Both the position numbers and the translations under genes were made by a program. 64,000 nucleotides of DNA. Source: Physcomitrium patens (taxonomy: Eukaryota > Streptophyta > Bryopsida > Funariales > Funariaceae). Below are positions 13,021 to 25,075 of the stretch, in pieces. The first letter of the stretch is position 1. Each line of letters begins with the position of its first letter. Below the pieces are notes generated by a model. The model worked only from the letters and a program-made list of their open reading frames with translations, did no database searches and was not told the DNA's origin. The stretch covers positions 531,873 to 595,872 of the forward strand of contig NC_037266.1 in assembly GCF_000002425.4 (NCBI RefSeq), given 5' to 3'.

Positions 13021-14365
13021 AATACTTAATTCATTAGATAATTTAGACGAAGTGTATAATAGTAAATATGTGCTACAATATGAATCTACATCATTGGATA
13101 TTTATTCCATTTGTCGTGTGTAGATGAGTCAATATTAATGAAAGATGTCTATGCTATAAACAAATATAATTGTAGGAAATGTATGTATATCAATACCTTC
13201 TTTTATTCTATACATCTCTATTCTTCTTCTTTTCATAATGGTTTTTATTTGCAATGACTATCTGCAAAATTTTACACTACTAATTTGACTATGAGATAGT
13301 ATATAAGCTCTTAGAGGTATATTATAAAATATTTCTTTAATTATTGTGGTTATTTTTGTTTCCTGGCTTTTGTTATTTTTTTTTTTTGCTTGTGGTAGAG
13401 TAAGCTTGCATTATTGATCATATAGGCAATCATGGCTCTTTTGTATGAGATTTTCTAAAATTTCTTATGAAGTATAGATAGAAAGATATTAAGCCAAGTA
13501 AGAGACTAGTACTATAAATCTAGTAATATTTGCTTTGTAGATAGTCTTGTAATTGAAGACCTTTGATTATTTTATTATCTTTTGAGAGTCTAAAAACTTA
13601 TTATTGTTGTGTGAAAGTGATGCAATTGACAAAGAAATGATTGATGAGTGTTTTAAGGACAAAAAAAATGTTGATAATTATTTTGGTTTGACTTTATCAA
13701 TTCAATTTGAGGTGGTTAATAAGAAACCTTTTGCTTTGGCTTCTACTCAAGTTAGATGTTTGTAGCATTAAACTGCAAGTGTGAAGATTTTTCCAAAGGA
13801 TTGAGTTGATTTTGGATGTTTTTCTTGTGATAATTATCTTGAAATAAATAAGTTGTTACAATTAAGAGATATAGCTTGAGAGTAAAAAAGTTGAAGCTTA
13901 GAGAGGAGACGATGGAGCTAAAGACTTTCTTCAGTAGCTATGCTTAAGGCTTTGTACTCAGATTCTATAGAACTTTAAGAAATAGTGAACTTGTACTTAT
14001 TAAACTATGTAATTAGTCCAAAAACCATGGTAAAAATATAGCTACTAGTATTGTAGCAGATTCATTTGCAAGCCTTTCAATCAATGTTTGTATATCCAAA
14101 GGCTTGTTGTCTTCTATGATGTTTGTATAATAAGTCATATTGATGAATTTATTTGATGTAATAATGTTGTAGTAAGAGTGTTTGCTTTACAAAAATATAA
14201 GGTTTATAATTGCAATTAGATATGATCAAATAATACCTTTCATTCAAATGAATTCTACTACTTCATATTCTTGATAGTATGTGGAAGTTGTTATCTCTTT
14301 TTCATTCAATTAGGTGCCACTTTATTAGATTTGAATATATCATGACTTTCTAAAGAGCTACTTAG

Positions 14366-14369
<4 letters not shown>

Positions 14370-14410
<41 letters not shown>
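14370..14410. repeat. (TA)n microsatellite, about 20 units
   Basis: Uninterrupted AT dinucleotide run of about 40 bases, the longest in the window. Confidence 0.95.
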
Positions 14411-14414
<4 letters not shown>

Positions 14415-14509
14415 TTTTACTTTCTAATTTTATTTACAACATACTTTATGAATGAATAAAACTAATAATCATATTAATATAAGACTATTGAATTTTTTTT
14501 ATCCAAAAA

Positions 14510-15000
14510 TTCGGTCCATCTTTATACTAATTCTTTTTAGAACAAGTAAGAGCTTTTTGAAATACTACCAAAGAAAAGAAAAACTCCTCAAAATCTCAAA
14601 ACAAAATAATAAACACCATTTGAAAAAACTCCCAAAGAAAACCTTAAAAGAGACTTTAAAGAGCAGTTAGTTCTTTTTTAATTTATAAACACACATTACC
14701 TTAGAAAAAAGAAGGAATTTTTAAAAAACTAAAAAAAAAAGAAACAAATTCTCAAAATCTTTAAACAAAATATTAAAAAAACTATAAAAAAATCATTGAA
14801 AATAATCTTGAAGGAAACCTTCAAGAATGACTAGCTCTGTCTTTATTTTAAAACACTCTCCATCTTCATACTAATTCTCTTTAGATCAAGTAAGAACTTT
14901 TTGAAAAACCAACAAAGAGAGTAATCACTCCTTAAAATCTTCAAATAAAATACTAAAAACTTTCTAAAAAAACCCCCAAAGAATAGTTGACTAATCCTAA
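14510..15000. repeat. Threefold degenerate tandem repeat, about 175-bp period
   Basis: The opening CCATCTTTATACTAATTCT at about 14515 recurs at about 14866, with an intermediate, more diverged copy between them at about 14690. Each unit contains CAAAATCT, AAACAAAATA and a CCAAAGAA-like end. Confidence 0.6.
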
Positions 15001-16062
15001 GGGGAGAGAGGTTGAGCAAAGAAGAAGGAAAGAAAGATCTAAAAGTCAACACAAGTGCATGTCACTCCACTTCAATCCATGTTTCTTTACCTTAGTACCA
15101 TACCACTTCATCTTAAGTCCATATTAATCTATTTTAACTTATCTTTAGAAATAAACTATCAATATCTATAACTATCATTTAATTTTATTAGATTTTTTTA
15201 ATTTTTTATTACAAACTAAATTCTTATAATATTTTATCTTATTTTTAAATATTATACCACTTTCTAGCAGAATTGTAGAGGATGTATTTGGAAACATTGA
15301 AATGAGCTTGATATAGAATTAACCTAAAATAGCTAATAAGGTTGATGGCAAATTAGATGTTTAAATAAGTGATGCAAAAGGTAAAGAATTATTGACAAAG
15401 ATAGTTATAATATTAAAAAAAAGCAATAAGATTTTCGACAAGAATATAATAAATCTAATACAATGGATTATTTAAAATTTAGTAAGTATTTATTAAACAT
15501 AGTCTTGTTGATGGAAAAAGATTCTTTTGGCATAATATAGAAATCTGATTCCAAAATATTTCTAAATAATCTTAAAGTCGAAAATTTAAAAAAATTGTAT
15601 ACCAAGTATTTGATTAAATAAATTTGGTGAGATCATTATTTGTAAAAAAGACTTTGTCAACATATAAGATAATAAGGACAAAGAACCTTCTTTGCCACAG
15701 ATAAGAAAAGTTGTGATTTTTGGAATTTTAAGATAAATGGTTGTCATGATGCACTTAATTTAAGTGCATCTAAGATATTTAGAAGGTAATTAATTTTACT
15801 TATAGTAGAGAGAAAGAATATAATACTAATATATTTATAGATTTGAATAGAGTTTAAAATATGAAATTATTGTCTTAAATGGATTATTTGAGCTTGAGAA
15901 TATTATCTTTTAAGATAGATATCCAACTCTATAGTAGCTCAAGATGGATATTGAAAGAGGGTTAGGCACAAGGATTTTTGGCATCAAGGATTTTAATTTT
16001 TGAAAATGAGGAAAAAAGGGGGTCATTAGAAATTTTGAAAAGAGACGAGATTTAAGCATGAT

Positions 16063-16226
16063 TGTCAAGGACATAAATTTCAAAGAGAGAAAATCTTCAA
16101 TATATTCTTGTATCATTAAAGAAAACTAAAAATTCACTCAAAAGGAGATGTAATATTAAATTACAATGGCTATTGCTAAAAACAAGAAGACTAGAAAGTC
16201 TTGAAAAAAGACTAATAACTAAGAAA
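16063..16226 (-). mobile_element. Truncated LTR of element C
   Basis: Begins TGTCAAGGACATAAATTTC and continues to AATGGCTATTG and CTAGAAAGTCTTGAAA, matching the first third of the solo LTR at 45496-46091. It then passes without a break into integrase sequence, so a deletion has removed the rest of the LTR, the accessory ORF and the chromodomain. Confidence 0.65.
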
Positions 16227-17197
16227 GGTAATCTATGATAGCAATAGATATTATCAATGAAAGCTTAGTTATTTCTTTATTTGAAATAAATTTTGTACAT
16301 AGTACAAAATATGCTATTTTGGTAAAGTAATCTATAATTATGAATATAGAATCATATGAACTTGAACTTAAAAGATTTGTGATAAAATCCATAGAAACAG
16401 AAGACCAAAATTATTCTAAAATTAATAATAGTTGAAAAATTCCATAAGATCAATAGTGATGAGTTTTGGATCTTGAACAAGTATTACATGATTATACAAA
16501 ATCTTTGAATGCCTTTGATATATGAGGCCACCAAATAATATTAGCTTCAAAGTCTTATTGTATCAAAAATGTCTAGCTACTAGAAAATCATGATGAGCTT
16601 CAAGAATACATAATTGTGCCTCATCTTTTGGAATATATAAGAAATCTTCAAAATATAGTAGGTTGTTCTTGAACTCAAACTTTGAAGTGTCATAGGACTT
16701 AGAGGAAGTATTCTTGAGATCATGAATAAGAGGACCAAAGGACATATTTAATTGAATTTTCTTGACAAAATTTGAATCAATAATCAATGTTGATTTTATT
16801 GCTCAAAGATGAAATTACTTGGACTTTAAAAAAAATCATTCTTTATTAATCAAAAAATACATCTTCTTCTTTTGGTACAAGATAAGAATGTCTAGAAAGA
16901 ACATCTAATTGACCTTGTTGTTTTTTAAATTGATAAGTGAACTTGAAATTGAATTTGAATAAAGACATGCTATAATAGGCTTGATAACGATTGAAAACAT
17001 GTGTTGACATGAAATACTTGAGGTTCTTATGATCCGTATATATGGTGACTAGACTTGAGGCACCTTTTAGACAATGATGCCATTCTTAAAATGAATCCAT
17101 GATTATAAGGATCTCTTTGTCATGGATCTCATAATTAATCTTGGCTACTAAAAATTTCCTAGAATGGAAAGCTACTGAGTGGAATTTGTCATCTGTT
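16227..17197 (-). pseudogene. Integrase and RNase H relic of element C
   Basis: Aligns along its length with integrase and end of RNase H in A and B. A short open piece at 16563-16787 keeps KFEFKNNLLYFE and the H-x-x-H region of the zinc-binding domain. Many stops and frameshifts. Confidence 0.8.
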
Positions 17198-17749
17198 TGT
17201 CAAGGACAAAGACTCGATGAGGGAAAATATACACAAAAATGCTATCTCGATATAATAAGTCAAAATATAAATAAGTAGGTATATTAAAAGGAAACTGGAA
17301 TGGCTATTGCCACAAGACAAGAAACTAAAGACTCTTGAACCTGGACTAGAAGCAAGAAAGGAGTTGACAAGAGCGAAGAAGCCTTCACTCTTGCCTCTAT
17401 ATATACTATCTAACTAGGGGCTACGTGGCGACGTTCTATAGGACCTCCAATATGTGTTGACTTTGTAGGATACATGCCTTGACTTACAAGGCAAGTTTTT
17501 CTACGTGTGGACCACATAGTTAGCTTGATCTTCAAGCTAACAACATGTGTGGCACATGGCCAACTTGTTGACCACGTTTCTAATCCAAAAAGTCAATTAA
17601 AGACACCTATGAAGTCAAAGCAGCGTCTAGGAAGTTTCTAGGAAGCTTCTATATTAAATATTATAGAATTAACTTACTTTTATCTACTTTTACTTATTTC
17701 TACCTGTTTCTATATGTAATTATTAGCTTACATGATTATGGCCGTGACA
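17198..17749 (-). repeat. 3' LTR of element A
   Basis: Plus-strand ends TGTCAAGG and CCGTGACA. TATA-like TATATATA at about 17398 and heat-shock-like GGAAGCTTC at about 17640. Confidence 0.95.
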
Positions 17750-17764
17750 TTAGCCCCCCTTCTA
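17750..17764 (-). other. Polypurine tract of element A
   Basis: On the minus strand AGAAGGGGGGCTAA lies directly before the 3' LTR, the expected plus-strand primer site. Confidence 0.85.
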
Positions 17765-17790
17765 GAGACGAGTTCCACGAGGAGCGGTCA

Positions 17791-18213
17791 TCATATGTTG
17801 AAGAAATCTATGATGCGACGAATTGTATTCGCCACATACTCTGATCTCTGTTCTCTTCGAAGATGATTGATAGGGCCTCTCAACCATCGGTAGTGTCCCA
17901 TACCAGAGCGGGAAGACTACCCAGTTATTTGATCATTGTTGAGGCCTTCGTAACTTCCTTCGAATAGAATATTTGGAACACCATCAGGAGTTGTTCCTAC
18001 CTCTAGCAAAATCACCAAACATCGAGAGTCCCTTCCCAAATCGTGATACCAAACGCGTTGTATCTCACCATCTATTCGAGGAAGAACATGTCATTCTTGA
18101 AGATCTTCATCTCGATTGCGTCGTCTTGAAGGTTGTGACAATCGTAATGTCTCGTCTGGCAGGTCAGCAAACGAAGGTTCTTGAGTTGAATCCACTGGTT
18201 ATTGGCTCTCCAT
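17791..18213 (-). pseudogene. Accessory ORF of element A, broken
   Basis: Same length (423 bp) and position as the intact 140-codon accessory ORF of B, with ATG at 18213 and the same end (DFFNI, then TGA). Interrupted by several stops, among them CGA to TGA in the ERHVLPRI region. Conserved landmarks remain: LRLSQPSRRRNR, IQRVWYHDLGRDSR, LVILLEVGTTPDGV and MGHYRWLRGPIN. Function unknown. Confidence 0.8.
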
Positions 18214-18307
18214 CTAATTAGCATCACAAATGTAAAGAAGTTACAAACAAGGATAGGAAATTGAATATTATCTTGCCTCAATCTTGTCTCTTTTATAAGA
18301 GAGATTT

Positions 18308-21300
18308 TCATCTTGGTTTTGATGGGTGTCGTTGATGAAAAACTTTGACTTTAGCTGATTCATTTGCTAGATTCCTGGATGGCTCCCATGTGCGTTCACT
18401 AATATCATATCCGCGCCAATGAACAAGATATTCCAGCTAATTTCAGTGCCGCCTTGAGTCTAATATTTCTTCCACCTCAAATTCTTCATTATTATCTACT
18501 TCTATAGGAGGCGGTGGCGTTTGTCTTCTTCCTTGTATATCCACTGTCTTATATGGTTCAAGAAGAGACACGTGGAATACAGGATGGATCTTCATTGACT
18601 CCGGTAGATGTAACCGATATGCAACTGGGTTGATCTGTTCAGAAACAGAAAAGGGACCAAGCCTACGATAGTCCAAATTGTCACAAGGTTGAGTAGTCTT
18701 GATATTGTGATGAAGTAGCCATACCTTATCACCCACATTGAGTTGTGGTTGCTCTTTACGATATAAATCTGCGTTTAGTTTTTGTCGTTCTTGAGCTTCC
18801 TTCAATTGCGTCTTCATTATTGCATGTAACTCTGACAATCGAATTGCCATATCTTCTGCTGCAGGATTATCAACTTTTGAAAAATCAAAAGTATCAAGTC
18901 GTGGATGATAGCCATAATTGGCAAAGAAAGGTGTTTGTTGCGTGGAAGAATGTATTGTATTATTATAAGCAAACTCTGCTAATGGCACAAGGGTTGTCCA
19001 ATCATCTTGTTGGTAGTTGATAGTACACCTTAAATATTGCTCCAAGACTTGGTTTACGCGCTCTGTTTGTCCATCAGTTTGAGGATGGAAAGCTGAAGAT
19101 AGCTTTATGTCCACTTTTAAAATCTTGAAAAGAGTCCTCCAAAATCTTGACACAAATTGAGTTCCCCTATCCGATATGATATCTTTAGGTAATCCATGAT
19201 AGCGATAGATATTATCAATGAAAAGCTTAGCTGTTTCCTCATCTGTGATAGATTTTGTACATGGCACAAAATGTGCCATCTTGGTGAAACGATCTACTAT
19301 CACAAATATAGAATCATAAGATCTTGAGCTTGGAAGATCTGTGATGAAATCCATAGAAACAGAAGACCATGGTTGTTCTGGTATAGGTAATGGCTGAAGA
19401 AGTCCGTAAGGTCGATGTCGAGGAATTTTTGATCTTGAACAAATATCACATGATTGTACAAAGTCTTTAACTGACTTCCACATTTGTGGCCACCAAAAAT
19501 CTCTTGATATGAGTTCCAAAGTCTTATTATATCCAAAGTGCCCTACTGCTGGAAAGTCATGACGTGCTTGAAGAACACGCAAACGTGCTTTTCCTTCTGG
19601 AACATATAGGCGTCCTTCAAAATATAATAGATTATTCTTGAACTCGAATTTAGAAGGATCATGAGACTTAGAAGAATTATTCTTGATATCATGAACAAGA
19701 GGGTATGAGGGCATACTCGACTGGATTTGCTTGAGAAAAGTTGAATCAACAGTCAATGTTGATTTTATTGCTCGGAGATGAAATTGCTCCGGTTTCAAGA
19801 GGACCGTTCTTTGTTGCTCAAAAGCTGCATCTCCTTCTTTTGGTGCAAAATAAGAACGTCTAGATAGGACATCAGAGAAACCTTGTTGTTTTCTTGGCCG
19901 ATAAGTGATAATGAACTCGAATCTTGATAAAGACATACTCCAACGAGCTTGACGATGATTCAATACGCGTACTGACATGAAATACTCGAGGTTCTTGTGA
20001 TCTGTATACACAGTGACTGGACTAGAAGCGCCTTCTAGATAATGATGCCATTCTTGAAAGGAATCCATGATTGCAAGAAGTTCTTTATCGTGGATCTTAT
20101 AATTGATCTTGGCCGCTGAGAATTTTCTTGAATGAAAAGCTATCAGATGAAGTTTGTCATCTATTTCCATTTGTGATTAAACTGCACCCAAGGCAAAATC
20201 TGATGCATCTGTTTCCATAAAAAAAGCCTTGGAAAAGTCAACACAATATAAGACTGGTGCAGAGACAAACGATGTCTTTAAGGCTTCAAATGCTGCTTTC
20301 GTTTCTTGATTCCATTGGAATTTATCTTTACTAGTCAAGCGTGTAAGTGGAGCTGCAACTCGTGAGAAATCTTTGATGAAGATCCGATAGTAATTGGCAA
20401 ATCCTAAGAAACATTGGACATCTCTTATTGTCCTTGGAATCTTCCAATCCATGATTGTTTGGACTTTCTTAGAATCCATCATGAGACCATCATTTGAAAT
20501 GATGTATCCTAAAAAGTCAACTTGAGTAGTGTGAAATACACACTTTTCCATCTTGGCATACAATCCTGCATCTCTAAGTTTTTGTAATACTTGATGAACA
20601 TGTATTTCATGTTCTTCGACGTTCTTAGAATAGATCAGAATATCATCTAGATAGCAGACGACAAAATTGTCTAAGAATTCACGAAATACATCATTCATGA
20701 GATGTTGAAAAGCAGTTGGTGCATTTGTGAGTCCAAAGGGCATGACATTATATTTGAAATGTCTATACCTGGTTCGAAATGCAGTCTTCCATTCATCTCC
20801 TTCTTTGATCCGTACTAGATTATATGCTCCTCTTAGATATATTTTTGTATAGATCTTAGCTTGATTCAACTGGTCAAGGAGTCCTGATATCAAAGGTAAT
20901 GGATACCTGTTCTTGATTGTGATCTTGTTGAGTCCTCGATAATCAACACACATTCGTAAAGATCCATCTTTTTTCTTTACGAATAGAATTGGAGCTCCTG
21001 CTGGAGATTTTGAATGGCGTATGAAATTCTTCGCTAAATTCTCATCAATATATGTCTTGAGTTCAGCCATCTCATCTTGCGATAAACTGTAAATTGGTCC
21101 AAATGGTGGCTAAGTTCCTTCCTTGAGGTCGATTGAACAATCATATGGACGATGCTCAGGAAGAATATCTGCATTTTTTTTCTCAAAAACGTCTTAATAC
21201 TCATGATATTGACTTGGAATGCTACTTGAAGTCTTTACGTTTTCAGAAATAGGTGCAGCATAAATAGCAAAAGTTGATCCTTCTTTTGCTGCGTATATAA

Positions 21301-21796
21301 ATGCTTTTGCACCTATCAGTACGGGTTTTACTATACTAGACTTATAATTTTTTACTTGGTTGGTAGAACTATTACTAATGCTCTGGGAAAAGTCAAGTTT
21401 ACGCAAATTCCAATCTATTCGAGGGTTATATTTTTCTAGCCAGGATAAACCTAAAATAACTGGATTGGACGGGGATTTAATTATGTTAAAAGCTATGTAG
21501 CTATCATGACCGTCTATTGTTACTTTTATAAGATGAGTTTCATGAGTGACATCTCCAGAAGACAAGGGACGACCATCTATGACTTCTACATGTACTGATT
21601 TAGGTTTTTATACAAAAGGTATTTTACGACTTTTAATAAATTGTTCATCTAAAAAACATGCTGAGGCTCCCGAATCTAATAAAGCAGAAGCTTTGTAATT
21701 CTTAGGTCCTATATATAAGTCTATTATAAAACAAGGAGAGGGTTCTGAGGAGAGGATAGGACCTTCATTAGGAATTGTACAAGGTTCCAGCTGCAT
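18308..21796 (-). pseudogene. pol: pol polyprotein of element A (PR-RT-RH-IN-chromodomain), broken by stops
   Basis: One continuous reading frame with scattered stops. Protease LLDSGASACF near 21690; RT with [19 protein letters not shown] and [10 protein letters not shown]; RNase H TDASDFALGAV; integrase zinc domain (HDFPAVGHFGYNKT, CDICSR), catalytic core with MDFITDLP, SDRGTQFVS and the HPQTDGQTERVNQ glutamate; C-terminal chromodomain remnant. The frame opens with ATG 5 nt after the gag stop. Stops: CAA to TAA after IPFV and after YHEY, CAG to TAG at 21112-21114, TTA to TAA at 20174-20176, and CGA to TGA plus AAG to TAG at the chromodomain start. The RT palm also has Y for D (TKIYLRGAYN) where B and F have an acidic catalytic residue. 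Confidence 0.9.
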
Positions 21797-21801
21797 GGTC
21801 C

Positions 21802-22806
21802 CTATTGTAGCTGGACGAATCCGTTTTCCGACATGTTGTTTTCTTTGACCGTCGTACCCCTCATTTTATAGTTGCGTCGTTTCTTTGGACAATGTTGAGC
21901 AGTGTGCTTAGGTTCTCCGCAATATAAACATAATCCTTCTTGACGACGACGAATCTTTTCTTGCTTAGTTAGGGGTTTAAAATGTACCACGTCAATTTGC
22001 ATGTCTTCTACTTCCGAATGTACGTTTGGCAAAGATGTTGATGTTGCCATTGAGTAATAACGTTGAGGTTCCCGTGAATGATTCTCGGATCGAAATTCGA
22101 AAAGTCGATTATCATATTTTACCGCAAAATCGATTGCTTGACTCAAAGTTTGAGGATCAGGTAAGTTGAGCATCAATTTCTTTACTTCATATTGCAATCC
22201 ATAAAGAAATTGACTGATGAGTGCAGCATCATCCCACTTGATGTCAATTGCAAGTTGTCAAAATTGCGAAGCATATACTATTACTGAGCGATTTTCTTGT
22301 TGCAGAATTCGGATCTTATTTGTTGCAACACGAGTTGCATCGTGTTCACCATACATAGATCAAAACTCCGTCAAATAAGCTTCCAAATTGTCCAATATTG
22401 GATTTTGTTGTTCAAGAAAAGACGAAAACCATGATAATGTAGAACCAGAAAGTAGAGTGCCAATAAACCTGACTTGTGATCCCGGAGTTGGATAGCTTTG
22501 CGGTTGAAGTTCAATTGCTAATTGCACTTGATTGATGAACCCTCGAAACTTTGATCTCGTACCATCAAATTTCTCGGGTAAGACAATTCTTAGTTCTCTA
22601 GTGCTTATAGGGTGTTGTACAATTGGAGAAGGAACGTGATTTATTGTAGATGTTGACGCAGCTCCCATCATCTCTATATCCCCACTTTTTGCTATTCTTG
22701 TTCTTTCATGTGTTGGTGAATTGAGTTGATGCATCGCAAGCATTAACTCCCTCATTTGCTCTTGCATTTGTGCCATTGCACTCTTCATTTCAACAAGCTC
22801 TACCAT
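21802..22806 (-). pseudogene. gag: gag of element A, broken
   Basis: Starts MVELVEMKSAMAQMQEQ at 22806. Capsid-like core has VALPEKFDGTRSKF-type sequence (here IVLPEKFDGTRSKF) and SWFSSFLE; the nucleocapsid ends with one CCHC knuckle (CLYCGEPKHTAQHC) and a basic KKRRNYK. Two CGA to TGA stops in the middle of the capsid region split it at about 22358 and 22260. The end is a TAG, with pol beginning in the -1 frame. Confidence 0.9.
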
Positions 22807-22907
22807 AATGACATTAAGAAGAAAAATTTGTTTGATACTGCTGAAGACAAAAGAAAAGAAAGACTTGATAACAAAGAAGATACTAAGAACAAGAACAGTT
22901 TAGAAGT

Positions 22908-22970
22908 GGGTAATCCGCAAACTTCTAATACGCTTATGTCTTGTCAAGAGAAAGGGGTAATCCACTCTTA
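22908..22970 (-). promoter_or_regulatory. Duplicated leader motif of element A
   Basis: Two copies of GGATTACCC (plus strand GGGTAATCC) about 50 bp apart in the untranslated leader, kept in B, F and G at the same place. Could be part of an RNA packaging or dimer signal; this role is an inference. Confidence 0.5.
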
Positions 22971-22985
22971 CTCAAGAAAAATAAA

Positions 22986-22995
22986 GCTCTGATAT
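22986..22995 (-). other. Candidate primer binding site of element A (initiator tRNA-Met)
   Basis: Minus strand ATATCAGAGC matches the complement of the acceptor stem of plant initiator tRNA-Met (GCUCUGAUACCA) but lacks the TGG that pairs with CCA, and lies 22 nt from the LTR instead of next to it. Confidence 0.5.
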
Positions 22996-23216
22996 TGTAA
23001 GTGTACTCTTATCAATCTGTCAAGGACAAAGACTCGATGAGGGAAAATATACACAAAAAGGCTATCTCGATATAATAAGTCAAAATATAAACAAGTAGGT
23101 ATATTAAAAGGAAACTGGAATGGCTATTGCCAAAAGACAAGAAACTAAAGACTCTTGAATCTAGACTAGAAGTAAGAAAGGAGTTGACAAGAGTGAAGAA
23201 GCCTTCACTCTTGTCT

Positions 23217-23229
23217 CTATATATATACT
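23217..23229 (-). promoter_or_regulatory. TATA box in the 5' LTR of element A
   Basis: Minus strand GTATATATATAGAG, in the same LTR position in A, B, F and G, downstream of the heat-shock-like repeats in transcription order. Confidence 0.65.
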
Positions 23230-23451
23230 ATCTAACTAGGGGCTACGTGGCGACGTTCTATAGGACCTCCAATATGTGTTGACTTTGTAGGATAAATGCC
23301 TTGACTTACAAGGCAAGTTTTTCTATGTGTGGGCCACATAGTTAGCTTGATCTTCAAGCTAACAACATGTGTGGCACATGGCCAACTTGTTGACCATGTT
23401 TCTAATCCAAAAAGTCAATTTAAGATACCTATGAAGTCAAAGCAGCGTCTA

Positions 23452-23472
23452 AGAAGTTTCTAGGAAGCTTTT
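23452..23472 (-). promoter_or_regulatory. Heat-shock-element-like motif, element A U3
   Basis: Alternating GAA and TTC triplets (AGAAGTTTCTAGGAAGC), imperfectly spaced here; the other elements have better versions at the same position. Confidence 0.4.
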
Positions 23473-23571
23473 ATATTAAATATTATAGAATTAGCTTACT
23501 TTTATCTACTTTTACTTACTTCTGCCTATTTCTATATGTAATTATTAGCTTACATGATTATGGCCGTGACA

Positions 23572-24504
23572 CTGTTTCAATTTTTGACAACACAATATCT
23601 ATAACAAAGTTTGATGCATCTGTTTCTATAAAAAATACCTTAAAAAAGTTGATATAATATAAGATTGGTATAAAAGTAAATTCATTCTTTAAAGCATCAA
23701 ATGATACTTTTGATTCTTTATTCTACTTAAATTTGTCTTTAGAAGTCAAACATATAAGTGGAGCTACAACTTGAAAAAAGTTCTTGATGAAAATTCAATA
23801 GTTATTAGTAAATCCCAAAAAACATTTTACATCTCATATTTTTCTTAGAATTTTTTAATCTATGATAGTTTGGACCTTCTTGGAATCTATAATAAGGCCT
23901 TCATTAGAAATGATGTATTCTAAAAAGTTAACTTGAGTAGTATAGAATATATACTTTTTTAACTTGACATATAATCTTACATTTCTAAGTTTCTATAATA
24001 TGCAACAAACATGAAGTTTATGTTCTTCTATGTTCTTAGAATAGATTAAAATGTCGTCTAAATAGCAAATAATAAAATCATCCAAAAATTCATAAAAAAT
24101 ATCATTCATAAGATGTTGAAAAGTGGCTAGTACATTCATGAGTCCAAAAGTCATGGCATTATATTCAAAATGTCTTTATCTAGTTCAAAAAACAATGTTT
24201 CATTCATCTCCTTCTTTGATACAAACTAAGTTATATACTCTTTATAGATTTATTTTGGTATAGATCTTTGCTTGATTGAGTTGATTAAGAAGTCTTAAAA
24301 TCAAAGGCAAAGAATAACTATTTTTGATAGTAATCTTATTAATTCTTCAATAATCTACACACATCCGCAAAGATCTATCTTTCTTCTTCATAAATAAGAT
24401 AGGAGCCCCGGCTAGAGATTTAGAATGGCTTTTGAAGTTCTTTGCCAAGTTTTCATTAATGCACTCTTTTATTGCAGCTAATTCATTTTACGATAGGCTA
24501 TAGA
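23572..24504 (-). pseudogene. RNase H and RT relic of element C
   Basis: Follows RNase H and RT of A and B base by base with many substitutions: the minus strand keeps the YLDD-coding region (about 24050), KFEWN-like and LTNA-like blocks, and ends at the start of RT. Numerous stops and frameshifts. Confidence 0.85.
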
Positions 24505-25034
24505 TGTCAGGGACAAGAACTCGATGAAAGCTAAAGAGTAAGTGAGACTTTTCTCAAAAAGAAATAGGACAAAATAGAAATATGTATATTAAGAAAGAAA
24601 CTGGAATGGCTATTGCCAAAATACAAGAAAACTAGAGACCCTTGAAACTAGACTAGAAGCAAGAAAGGAGTTGACAAGAGTGAAGAGGGCTTCACTCTTG
24701 CCTCTATATATACTATCTAATTAGAAGCCACGTGGCGATGTTCTATAAGACCTCCAATATATGTTGACTTTCTAGGCCACATGCCTTTGCTTGCAAGGCA
24801 AGTTTTCTATGGATGGACCACGTAGTTAGCTTGTTCTTTAAGCTTCCAACATGCGTGGCACATGGCTAACTTGTTGACCAAGTTTCTAACCTAAAAGTCA
24901 ACTATAGACTCCTATAAAGTCAAAGCAGCATCTATGAAGCTTCTAAGAAGCTTCTCTAGAAGATATTACACAATTAACCTACTTTTACATACTTTTATCT
25001 ATTCATATAGGTAATTATATGTATGTCCGTGACA
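24505..25034 (-). repeat. 3' LTR of element B
   Basis: Plus-strand TGTCAGGGACAAG to GTCCGTGACA. Heat-shock-like cluster at 24936-24962. Confidence 0.95.
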
Positions 25035-25050
25035 TTACCCTCCCTTCTAG
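25035..25050 (-). other. Polypurine tract of element B
   Basis: Minus strand CTAGAAGGGAGGGTAA directly before the 3' LTR. Confidence 0.85.
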
Positions 25051-25075
25051 GGACGAGTTCCACGAGGAGCGGTGA

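Larger units (their letters stand above)
13021..16062. other. AT-rich stretch without a recognisable gene
   Basis: No open frame with a family motif. Contains the long TA tract and the threefold A-rich repeat listed separately. The small open frame at 14452-14670 is low-complexity Lys/Asn coding and belongs to that repeat. Confidence 0.5.
17198..23571 (-). mobile_element. Complete Ty3/gypsy chromovirus, element A (TSD CTGTT)
   Basis: Flanked by perfect 5-bp duplications CTGTT (17193-17197 and 23572-23576). The LTRs are 552 and 554 bp with about 20 differences by eye (roughly 96% identical). Order on the minus strand: 5' LTR, leader, gag, pol (PR-RT-RH-IN-chromodomain), accessory ORF, polypurine tract, 3' LTR. 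Inserted into the RNase H region of element C. gag, pol and accessory ORF each carry stops, so this copy cannot make its own proteins. Confidence 0.95.
23018..23571 (-). repeat. 5' LTR of element A
   Basis: TGTCAAGG to CGTGACA, followed by target duplication CTGTT. Carries the promoter of the copy. Confidence 0.95.

Noticed and set aside
18745-19020. Plus-strand frames opposite the integrases of A and B (also at 26031-26306)
   Set aside because: Antisense shadows of integrase that recur simply because the copies are homologous.
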